Part shown: positions 1-5,731 of the stretch, one piece after another
Layout: every line of letters begins with the position of its first letter
How positions within the stretch are numbered: position 1 is the first letter of the stretch
Assembly (NCBI GenBank): GCA_029784825.1
Contig: JAFMAU010000061.1
Location: 1 to 10,619, forward strand
Direction of reading: 5' to 3'
Length of the DNA: 10,619 nucleotides
DNA from: Nitrososphaerota archaeon
GTDB lineage: Archaea > Thermoproteota > Nitrososphaeria > Nitrososphaerales > UBA183
Position numbers and translations under genes: made by a program
Notes under the pieces: model-generated
What the model saw: only the letters and a program-made list of their open reading frames with translations
The model's database searches: none
Told to the model about the DNA's origin: nothing

Positions 1-159
1 ATCGAGAGCGCGCTCAAGATGGCGCGCGCCTACCACGTCGCGCGCGGGGAGCCCGACCGGCAGATCGTGATCGGGCGCTGGGGCAGCTACCACGGCAACA
101 CGCTGGGAGCGCTCGACATGTCGGGCCGGCAGCCGCTGCGCCGGCCCCCAGGTGTTTGA
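1..159 (+). pseudogene. Class III aminotransferase fragment, cut at both ends
   Basis: The open frame enters from the left edge and stops at a TGA at 157-159. Its 52 residues match the central part of pyridoxal-phosphate class III aminotransferases (4-aminobutyrate, acetylornithine and beta-alanine type enzymes). The telling parts are ESALKMARAYH at the start and SYHGNTLGAL at residues 29-38, followed by RRP at 47-49, where the family usually continues with an aromatic residue. Similarity ends there, at about base 147, and the last codons before the stop come from the neighbouring aconitase-X sequence. The lysine that binds the cofactor lies far downstream in this family and is missing. All seven arginine codons are CGC or CGG, whereas later genes mix in many AGG codons, so this end may come from another genome. 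The family call is secure; substrate is not readable. Confidence 0.75.
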
Positions 160-841
160 GCTCGTCCGAAGTGACGGCCAAAGGGAGGCCCTCCAGCAGC
201 GGGACCCTGGAACCCGAGTTCCGCCCGATGAAGAAACCCAGGGAACGGTAATCGAGGTCAGAAAGAGCGCCCGCCGCGAGCTTGAACGAGACCCCGGCCA
301 CCCGGTTCGCGTCCTCGAGCATCCCGAACCTCGGCGTCAAACCGAGCACGGCGCAGGACACGTCCATGCCAGCGGTTATCTTGTTCGACCTGCAACCGAG
401 CACGGAGTTCGCGTACACCACGGCGCTGGACTCCGCCCATGCGACGGTCTCTCCCTGCTTGGGGACGTTGCAGACCTGGTACTGGACGCAGGTCCAGCAC
501 CTCATGCCGCCGAGCTTCGAGTAAGCGTCGCATAGCCTGAACTGCTGCCTGGCGTACTCCTCCGGGATGCCGAAGCTCTTCCAGTTCTGCAGGTCTATGC
601 TCGCCGGGTCCACCGAGGTCGGGACCGCGAACTTCCCGCCCGCGGACGCGAACCGCTCGAGCACGTCTACCCCTGCGTCGTGGAGGCTGCTGTAATGGGC
701 CAGGACGTGGGCCGACTTTATCGGGACCAGGGCGTCGGCGCCGACCGCGTCTCCCACCTTTGTGACGATCTCCATGGCGAACTGCTTCGCCTCCCCATCT
801 TCCCCTCTGAGCATCTTCTCCTGCGAGGAATCGAGGTGCAT
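14..841 (-). CDS. Aconitase X / phosphomevalonate dehydratase large subunit, 3'-truncated
   Basis: The reading frame is 275 codons, but only about residues 1-235 (bases about 130-841) resemble aconitase X (AcnX, formerly DUF521). Family hallmarks are MHLDSSQEKMLRGEDGEA at the N-terminus, a VPIKSAHV segment near 39-46, a cysteine pair CWTC at 115-118, and AWAESSAVVYANSVLG at 134-149, with further cysteines at 124 and 150. The start is ATG at 839-841. In archaea this protein usually forms phosphomevalonate dehydratase with a small swivelling-domain subunit, turning mevalonate 5-phosphate into trans-anhydromevalonate 5-phosphate with an Fe-S cluster; the physiological role here is inferred from that. 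Full-length proteins are near 400 residues, so roughly 40 per cent is missing. The tail past residue about 239 is arginine- and cysteine-rich antisense of the aminotransferase fragment, not real protein. No small subunit is visible. Confidence 0.8.
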   Translation of the reverse strand: MHLDSSQEKMLRGEDGEAKQFAMEIVTKVGDAVGADALVPIKSAHVLAHYSSLHDAGVDVLERFASAGGKFAVPTSVDPASIDLQNWKSFGIPEEYARQQFRLCDAYSKLGGMRCWTCVQYQVCNVPKQGETVAWAESSAVVYANSVLGCRSNKITAGMDVSCAVLGLTPRFGMLEDANRVAGVSFKLAAGALSDLDYRSLGFFIGRNSGSRVPLLEGLPLAVTSDELKHLGAGAAAAGPTCRALPACCRGSCPSARSRSAGRAPRARRGRRAPS

Positions 842-864
842 CCGTTCGCGCCGGGCGAAATCAG

Positions 865-872
865 TTAAAAAA
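865..872. promoter_or_regulatory. Shared TATA-like element between two divergent genes
   Basis: The 53 bases between the divergent starts hold a single AT-rich block, TTAAAAAA, in an otherwise GC-rich spacer. It lies 23-30 bases before the TTG of the alcohol dehydrogenase and 24-31 bases before the ATG of the aconitase-X gene on the other strand. That is the spacing of an archaeal TATA box for leaderless transcripts in both directions. No Shine-Dalgarno sequence precedes either start, which agrees with leaderless translation. Inferred from position and composition only. Confidence 0.55.
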
Positions 873-894
873 GGCGTCTCGGGTTCTCCGCCCG

Positions 895-2040
895 TTGAAG
901 TTCTCGTACTACCTCCCCACGAAGCTCTCGTTCGGATTCGGCGCGCTGGACGGGGTCGGCGCGGAAGCCGAGGCCCTCGGCGCGACGCGGGCGTTCGTCG
1001 TCACAGACAAGGTCATGGTGAAGACGGGGATCGTAAAGAAGGTCACGGAGAAGCTCGGTACCGAGTTCGACGTCTACGACCAGGTCGAGGCGGAACCGCG
1101 GATCGAAGTCGCCCAGGGGGTCGCGGACAGCGTCAGATCGGGGAGCTACGACCTCGTCGTGGGCGTGGGCGGGGGGAGTTCAATGGACATGGCGAAGGTC
1201 GCGTCAGGGTTCGCGACGAACCCGGGCCCCGCCAGAGCGTACGTCGGGAACAGCCTGTTTGCGAAGAAGCCGCTGCCGTCGATAATGGTCCCCACCACAG
1301 CCGGCACCGGCGCAGAGCTGACGGTCACTTCGATGGTGACCGTCGACGGCCACAAGCAGTGGATAAACAGCCCTCTCCTCCTTCCTTCGGTCGCCGTAGT
1401 GGACCCGGAGCTCACGCTGTCGATGCCGCAGGGGGTGACCGCAGCAACTGGGATGGACGCCCTATGCCACAACACAGAGGCCTACCTGTCCGCCCTGGCC
1501 AGCCCAATCACAGATTCGGCGGCACTGGAAGGGATCCGGCTGATAGCCCAGAGCCTCGAAAGGGCTTACGACTCCGGGGGGGACCGCGAGGCAAGGGAAG
1601 CCATGAGTCTGGGCGCGCTCCTGGGAGGGATCGCCCTGCAGGCTAAGATGGTCTACGGCCACTCGATTGGATACACGATCGCCACCCGCTTCAAGCTCGC
1701 CCACGGAGTGTCGTGTGGGCTTCCGCTGCCATACGTGATATCGAACTACGCTGTGGCGTGCGCGCCGAAGATGAAGAAGCTCGCGGATGCTTTCGGGTTG
1801 TCCGGGACCGAAGACCCCGCTGAACTTGGAAAGGCCATTGGCGCCAGGGTGATGGCAATGGCTGCGCACCTGAAGATCCCGACTACCCTGGAAGCCCTCG
1901 GGGTCGCCGAAAGCGACCTCCCTGCCCTTGCAGACGAGTGCGTGACCATGTATCCTCGGCCCAACAGCCCGCTCGTCTTCGACGCGAAGAGCATGGCTGC
2001 CCTATACGGACGGATGTGGAAGGGGAGCCTCGACTCTTAG
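895..2040 (+). CDS. Iron-containing (type III) alcohol dehydrogenase
   Basis: A 381-residue cytosolic NAD(P)-dependent alcohol dehydrogenase or aldehyde reductase of the iron-activated family, at normal full length. The N-terminus YYLPTKLSFGFGAL is typical. The dinucleotide loop GGGSSMD is at residues 92-98 and TAGTGAE at 135-141. The expected metal ligands are all present: Asp188 and His192 in GMDALCHNTEAY, His256 in GHSIGY and His270 in LAHG, with the family's 14-residue spacing between the last two. TTG at 895 is chosen because it keeps the conserved N-terminus and lies at the right distance from the TATA-like block; the next in-frame ATG would remove 40 residues. An aldehyde dehydrogenase follows after 48 bases. 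The substrate cannot be read from the sequence; short-chain alcohols, lactaldehyde and succinate or malonate semialdehydes are all handled by this family. Confidence 0.92.
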   Translation: MKFSYYLPTKLSFGFGALDGVGAEAEALGATRAFVVTDKVMVKTGIVKKVTEKLGTEFDVYDQVEAEPRIEVAQGVADSVRSGSYDLVVGVGGGSSMDMAKVASGFATNPGPARAYVGNSLFAKKPLPSIMVPTTAGTGAELTVTSMVTVDGHKQWINSPLLLPSVAVVDPELTLSMPQGVTAATGMDALCHNTEAYLSALASPITDSAALEGIRLIAQSLERAYDSGGDREAREAMSLGALLGGIALQAKMVYGHSIGYTIATRFKLAHGVSCGLPLPYVISNYAVACAPKMKKLADAFGLSGTEDPAELGKAIGARVMAMAAHLKIPTTLEALGVAESDLPALADECVTMYPRPNSPLVFDAKSMAALYGRMWKGSLDS

Positions 2041-2049
2041 GCGACAAAT

Positions 2050-2057
2050 CTTATACG
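2050..2057 (+). promoter_or_regulatory. Possible TATA box of the aldehyde dehydrogenase gene
   Basis: CTTATACG sits in a short AT-rich patch (AAATCTTATA, 2047-2056) about 32-39 bases before the ATG at 2089. A start of transcription 25-28 bases downstream would leave a leader of roughly ten bases. A weak purine-rich run, GAGGCAGGA at 2074-2082, could act as a ribosome binding site. Read-through from the alcohol dehydrogenase gene is equally possible. Confidence 0.4.
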
Positions 2058-2088
2058 TGCGGGCGGAGGGTGCGAGGCAGGAATCAAC

Positions 2089-3555
2089 ATGAAGATGCTC
2101 ATCGAAGGGCAGCCTGCGGACGCCCAGGGGGCGGACGTGATCAAGGTGTCGAACCCGGCCACCGGGGAGGTCGTGGACTCTGTCCCGAAGGGGACGAGGG
2201 AGGACGCGAAGCGGGCGATTGACGCGGCGAGCGACGCGTACAAGGTCTGGTCGGAGAAGCCTGCGATAGAGCGGTCACGTACCCTTCTCAAGATAGCGGA
2301 GCTGGTGCGGGCCAACGTGGAGGACCTCGCGACCACCCTGACCCTCGAGCAGGGGAAGCCGCTGGGCGAAGCGCGCGGCGAGGTCAACTCGTTCGCGAAC
2401 ACCTGCGAGTACTACGCAGGGTTGATCGGCAGGGAGCGGGGGGCGCACATGCGTTTCTCGACCGGCGAGGGGTTCTTCATAGTGACGAAGCGGCCGCTCG
2501 GGGTTGTCGGCGCCATCCTGCCGTGGAACTTCCCCGTTTCGCTGATGGGATGGAAGGTCGCCCCAGGGCTTGCTGCGGGGAACACGTTCGTTGTCAAACC
2601 CGCGAGCACCACCCCGATAACTGACATCAAGGTGGGAAGCCTCATGGTGAAGGCGGGGCTCACCCCCGGAGCGGTCAACGTGGTCACGGGACCCGGCGCG
2701 GTGGTGGGAGAGGAGCTGCTGGACAACCCGAAGGTGGCAAAGATAGCGTTCACCGGGGAGACCGGTACAGGGCGGAGGATAATGGAGGGCTCGGCCAAGC
2801 ACATCAAGCGGCTGACGCTGGAGCTGGGGGGGTCTGACCCCATGATAGTCTGCGACGACGCAGACCTTGAGCTGGCGGTGGAGGGCGCCGCCTGGGGGAG
2901 GTTCAGGAACTGCGGCCAGTCGTGCACCTCGGTAAAGCGGCTTTTCCTCTTCGAGTCGATCGCTGACGAGTTCATCAGGGCGTTCGCGGAGAAGGTGAAG
3001 ACGATCAGGATAGGCAACGGGATGGACAAGGGGACCCACATGGGACCAGTCCACACCGAGGAGCAGAGGGCCAAGGTCGAGTCCATGGTCGAGGACGCGG
3101 AGAACAGGGGGGCCAAGGACCTCGTAAAGGGAGGGAGGGCGGCAGGGAACGGGCTGGAGAAGGGGAACTTCTACAACCCCGCGGTCCTCACCGACGTCGG
3201 GTATGACGCTCAGATGGCGAAGGAGGAGTGCTTCGGGCCTGCGCTCCCGATATTCGTCGTGAAGGACCTCGAGGAAGCCCTGGAGCGCGCCAACGACACC
3301 CCCTTCGGCCTGGGGTCGTCGGTCTGGACCAGGGACGTCGAGAGGGCGTACCACGCGGCCGAGAGGATACAGGCGGGGACCACCTGGGTCAACTCCCCGC
3401 CGATTTCGAGGGCCGAAGTACCGTTCGGCGGGTTCAAGCAGAGCGGGTTCGGGAGGGAGCTCGGGCTAGAGGGGCTGGACCACTACTACGAGACAAAGAG
3501 CATCCAGGTGCTCGAATACGCCAACGGCAAGAAGTGGGCGTTCCCGATAAGCTAG
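2089..3555 (+). CDS. NAD(P)-dependent aldehyde dehydrogenase
   Basis: A 488-residue member of the aldehyde dehydrogenase superfamily, full length, with every catalytic element in place. Asn147 is in PWNF, Lys170 in VVKPAS (cofactor binding), the general base Glu245 in LELGG, the nucleophile Cys279 in CGQSC, and Glu380 in EECFGP; the C-terminal PFGGFKQSGFGRE segment is at 445-457. It oxidises an aldehyde to the carboxylate in the cytosol. The overall look is closest to the succinate-semialdehyde, lactaldehyde or glyceraldehyde dehydrogenase group, but no residue seen here fixes the substrate. The ATG start follows a TATA-like patch. Being next to the iron-type alcohol dehydrogenase suggests a two-step alcohol-aldehyde-acid conversion; this is inference from context. 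Confidence 0.93.
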   Translation: MKMLIEGQPADAQGADVIKVSNPATGEVVDSVPKGTREDAKRAIDAASDAYKVWSEKPAIERSRTLLKIAELVRANVEDLATTLTLEQGKPLGEARGEVNSFANTCEYYAGLIGRERGAHMRFSTGEGFFIVTKRPLGVVGAILPWNFPVSLMGWKVAPGLAAGNTFVVKPASTTPITDIKVGSLMVKAGLTPGAVNVVTGPGAVVGEELLDNPKVAKIAFTGETGTGRRIMEGSAKHIKRLTLELGGSDPMIVCDDADLELAVEGAAWGRFRNCGQSCTSVKRLFLFESIADEFIRAFAEKVKTIRIGNGMDKGTHMGPVHTEEQRAKVESMVEDAENRGAKDLVKGGRAAGNGLEKGNFYNPAVLTDVGYDAQMAKEECFGPALPIFVVKDLEEALERANDTPFGLGSSVWTRDVERAYHAAERIQAGTTWVNSPPISRAEVPFGGFKQSGFGRELGLEGLDHYYETKSIQVLEYANGKKWAFPIS

Positions 3556-3565
3556 CGGCGCGGTG

Positions 3566-3584
3566 GACCGGCGCCGCGCCGGTC
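3566..3584 (+). terminator. GC-rich hairpin after the aldehyde dehydrogenase gene
   Basis: GACCGGCG (3566-3573) and CGCCGGTC (3577-3584) form a perfect eight-pair stem with a three-base CCG loop, starting ten bases after the stop codon. A run of five T lies downstream at 3597-3601, too far for a classic bacterial intrinsic terminator but in line with T-rich archaeal 3' ends. It could also stabilise the mRNA end or shield the next operon from read-through. Confidence 0.5.
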
Positions 3585-3603
3585 TTGTTAACAATCTTTT
3601 TAG
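3585..3603 (+). promoter_or_regulatory. Palindrome and AT-rich box ahead of the envelope operon
   Basis: A perfect 10-base palindrome, TTGTTAACAA (3585-3594), is followed directly by TCTTTTTAG (3595-3603). The latter is the best TATA-like candidate for the operon, 33-41 bases before the TTG at 3636, leaving a short leader. A palindrome touching the box would be a natural operator for a dimeric regulator that blocks or recruits the basal factors; that role is inferred. Confidence 0.4.
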
Positions 3604-3635
3604 TCGGTCGCGCCCCGTCGACGCACCGTATCCCG

Positions 3636-4448
3636 TTGAGCTCCCGGTTGACGGCGGCGCTGCTGCTTATCATATTCGTGATAGCGACCGTGGCCATGGG
3701 GCTTACCTTCGACGCCACCGGACTGGGCGGGGTGGGCGCAGGCGGGTTCGGCGGAGGAGGGAAGAGCTCGACGCTGAACGGGAAGTTCCCTCACCTTCTC
3801 GTGGAGGCGTTCTCCGTCCCCGGGGGGGAGCTGACGTTCACGTCAAGCCCAGGGTCGAACGATTCCCGGCGAGAGCCGATGACGAACCTCCTTTTCACGC
3901 TCACGGCCACCGAAGTCGCCCTGTCAAGGCTAGGAAGGCCGCTCACCTACTACGCGATCACCAACTCGTCAGGAGCCAGCTCCATCGCGGTGACGGCGGG
4001 GAACTATTCCATAGAAGCGGCGACGCCGGAGTTCAACTTCACGAGCCCGATCAGCTTCAGTGGGAACGCGACGACCGAGCTTGTCATCGTGGTTGCGCCT
4101 CAGCTGACCAGGTTGACTGCGCTGTCTGTCGTCAACCCCGACCAGTCATACGGCCTGCAGCCGGGAGGGTTGTTGTACGCAGAAGTGCAAGGCTCCTTCA
4201 GCTACGACAGGTACAGCCTCTACCAGGTGGTGGGGTTGGGCCAGGCTACGTTGCCGGAGAACGCATCCTACGCCGTATTCAGCATTCAGCAGCTGGAGAT
4301 CAACGCCACCGTGGTAGGGTACTATAGCTCGCCTGGAGGGACGACCGTTGTGCTTTCCCCCAGCGGCCCATATGGAGCGCTCCCGACGACCTCCCTGGGG
4401 ATCCTCGAATATGTGGCCAACTCGACGGTGAGGACCATTGACGGGTGA
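3636..4448 (+). CDS. N-terminally anchored, sequon-rich extracytoplasmic protein, unknown function
   Basis: A protein of 270 residues. A hydrophobic segment at residues 5-23 (LTAALLLIIFVIATVAMGL) acts as signal anchor or uncleaved signal peptide. A glycine-rich linker at 29-42 follows, then a beta-rich domain of about 220 residues with eight N-X-S/T sequons (NDS, NSS, NYS, NFT, NAT, NAS, NAT, NST), as in archaeal surface glycoproteins. There is no C-terminal membrane segment. The TTG at 3636 was chosen because it directly precedes the hydrophobic segment; the TTG at 3648 is an alternative. The same frame runs open far upstream through the aldehyde dehydrogenase gene, but that part is a shadow. 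It overlaps the next gene by 11 bases. In related clusters, DUF4129-type proteins carry an ectodomain before their membrane helix, so this may be that ectodomain as a separate chain. No family recognised. Confidence 0.7.
   Translation: MSSRLTAALLLIIFVIATVAMGLTFDATGLGGVGAGGFGGGGKSSTLNGKFPHLLVEAFSVPGGELTFTSSPGSNDSRREPMTNLLFTLTATEVALSRLGRPLTYYAITNSSGASSIAVTAGNYSIEAATPEFNFTSPISFSGNATTELVIVVAPQLTRLTALSVVNPDQSYGLQPGGLLYAEVQGSFSYDRYSLYQVVGLGQATLPENASYAVFSIQQLEINATVVGYYSSPGGTTVVLSPSGPYGALPTTSLGILEYVANSTVRTIDG
4427..4433 (+). promoter_or_regulatory. Shine-Dalgarno sequence that decides the 4438 TTG start
   Basis: GGTGAGG matches the GGTGATC portion complementary to the 3' end of archaeal 16S rRNA and ends four bases before the TTG at 4438. 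It lies inside the end of the previous gene and supports independent initiation of the small downstream gene. Confidence 0.55.
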
Positions 4449-4827
4449 GATCCTGCTGGAGACCTGGCTGGCCGTCGCTGATGCGGCGGTGTTGGGCGCC
4501 GTTGCCGTGGGATACGCCCTGATGCGGAGGATCAGGCCCGCTGACTCGATGGACCTGAAAGAAGCGTTCGAGATGCTGGACCGGACGATCGCAAAGTTCC
4601 TCCCGGACCTTTCGCAGGGATACACCTGGGAAGAGGCCTTCGAGCGGATGAGGGAGGCGGGGGTCAGGACGGACTGGGAGAAGGTGCGGGGGAGGCTGGC
4701 GGCCTACGAAGCCTACAGATATGGAGGGAGAGAGGAGCCCAAGGCGGGGCAGGAGGACGTGATTTCTCTCGCGGTAAAACTGGGGAGTGGACTTGTTGGA
4801 AAGGGAACTAAAACAAAGAGTGCTTGA
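4438..4827 (+). CDS. Small membrane protein with DUF4129-like cytosolic domain
   Basis: A protein of 129 residues. One membrane helix spans about residues 10-29 (WLAVADAAVLGAVAVGYALM) and is followed by MRRIR, a positive-inside signal that places the rest in the cytosol. Residues 37-98 form a charged helical region ending in YEAYRYGG. That ending resembles the C-terminal part of DUF4129 domains, which often sit beside MoxR and DUF58 genes and typically close with a Tyr-Glu...Arg-Tyr-Gly pattern. Similarity is judged by eye and is modest. The TTG start has a GGTGAGG ribosome binding site, overlaps the previous stop by 11 bases, and the gene's end overlaps the ATPase gene by 41 bases. The small size and missing ectodomain suggest that it pairs with the protein encoded just upstream. 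A role in passing state between the membrane and the MoxR ATPase is inference. Confidence 0.7.
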   Translation: MTGEILLETWLAVADAAVLGAVAVGYALMRRIRPADSMDLKEAFEMLDRTIAKFLPDLSQGYTWEEAFERMREAGVRTDWEKVRGRLAAYEAYRYGGREEPKAGQEDVISLAVKLGSGLVGKGTKTKSA

Positions 4828-5731
4828 CCAGGTAGGGAGGGTGGTCGTGGGGAGGGAGAAGGAGACGGAGCTCCTCTTGGTCTCCTTCCTGGCCCGTGGG
4901 CACGTCCTGCTTGAAGGCGTGCCGGGCGTGTCCAAGACCATCTTGGCGAAGTCGTTCGCCAGGTGCATGGGAGTCGAGTTCAAGCGCATCCAGTTCACGC
5001 CAGACATGCTCCCGATGGACATGCTAGGTGGCTTCATCTTCAACATGAAAGACCGGGAGTTCGAGTTCAGGAAGGGCCCGGTGTTCACCAACCTCCTCCT
5101 CGCAGACGAGATAAACAGGGCTCCCCCGAAGGTCCAGAGCGCGCTGCTGGAGTCGATGCAGGAGACCCAGGTGACGGTGGAGGGGCGGACCGAGCCGCTC
5201 CCGGACCCGTTCATGGTCATCGCCACCCAGAACCCGCAGGAGTTCCAGGGAGTGTACCCGCTCCCTGAGAACCAGCTGGACCGCTTCTTGATGCGCATCG
5301 AGCTTGGCTATCCGAACCTCGGCACGGAGTCGGCGATTCTCAAAAGGAACCTGAGCGACATGTCGACCACCCAGGTCGAGGTGGTGGTTGGCGTGGACGA
5401 GCTGGCGAAGTCCCTCCAGGAAGTGGCAAGCGTGAAGGTTTCGGACGAGATAGTAGACTACCTGGCGGTCCTGGGGCTGGAGACAAGGAAGGAGGGACGG
5501 CTCAGCCTGGGGGCGAGCCCGAGGGCGCTCGTCCAGCTGACGCACTGCGCCAGGGCTGTCGCGTTCCTGGACGGGAGGGACTACGTGGTCCCTGAAGACA
5601 TCAAGGAAGTGGCGGTGTTCGTACTCGGACACAGGGTCAAGCTTGACCAGTCGGCGATCCTCGTCGGAACAGCCACGGACCCGCGGCAGGTCGTGCGCGA
5701 CATCTTGACCAAAGTGAAGCCGCCACGATAA
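4787..5731 (+). CDS. MoxR-family AAA+ ATPase
   Basis: A 314-residue cytosolic AAA+ ATPase of the MoxR group, which act as chaperone-like remodelling machines for partner proteins encoded nearby. Visible motifs in order: Walker A GVPGVSKT at 44-51 (Lys50); Walker B LLLADEIN at 103-110 (Asp107, Glu108) followed by the usual RAPPKVQSALLESMQE; sensor 1 Asn149 in ATQNP; arginine finger Arg166 in QLDRF; and sensor 2 Arg246 in GASPRA at the start of the lid domain. Length is normal. The GTG at 4787 is the longest start; TTG at 4793 or 4796 is also plausible because GGGGAG at 4782-4787 would then be better spaced. It overlaps the preceding small gene and is followed immediately by its usual partner, a DUF58 protein. 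The family call is very secure; the client and process are unknown. Confidence 0.95.
   Translation: MDLLERELKQRVLDQVGRVVVGREKETELLLVSFLARGHVLLEGVPGVSKTILAKSFARCMGVEFKRIQFTPDMLPMDMLGGFIFNMKDREFEFRKGPVFTNLLLADEINRAPPKVQSALLESMQETQVTVEGRTEPLPDPFMVIATQNPQEFQGVYPLPENQLDRFLMRIELGYPNLGTESAILKRNLSDMSTTQVEVVVGVDELAKSLQEVASVKVSDEIVDYLAVLGLETRKEGRLSLGASPRALVQLTHCARAVAFLDGRDYVVPEDIKEVAVFVLGHRVKLDQSAILVGTATDPRQVVRDILTKVKPPR

Noticed and set aside
152..535. Plus-strand frame of 127 codons opposite the aconitase-X gene
   Set aside because: It is arginine-, proline- and histidine-rich with no recognisable domain and lies antisense to a clear protein family match.
762..1646. Plus-strand frame of 294 codons overlapping the alcohol dehydrogenase
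   Set aside because: Very rich in Arg and Gly, typical of a shifted frame in high-GC DNA; the alcohol dehydrogenase explains the stretch.
2275..3354. Minus-strand frame of 359 codons inside the aldehyde dehydrogenase
   Set aside because: Antisense shadow; low-complexity composition and no motif, while the plus strand has a complete catalytic set.
1..3555. A 4-aminobutyrate pathway made of aminotransferase, semialdehyde dehydrogenase and alcohol dehydrogenase
   Set aside because: The aminotransferase piece is joined at a suspicious junction and may belong to another genome, so it cannot support the pathway.
3228..3635. Upstream extension of the anchored surface protein into the aldehyde dehydrogenase
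   Set aside because: The extension is arginine-rich shadow and runs through the hairpin and promoter region; the hydrophobic segment just after 3636 marks the natural N-terminus.
4300..5298. Minus-strand frame of 332 codons opposite the ATPase gene
   Set aside because: It lies antisense to an unmistakable MoxR ATPase with all AAA+ motifs in the plus frame.
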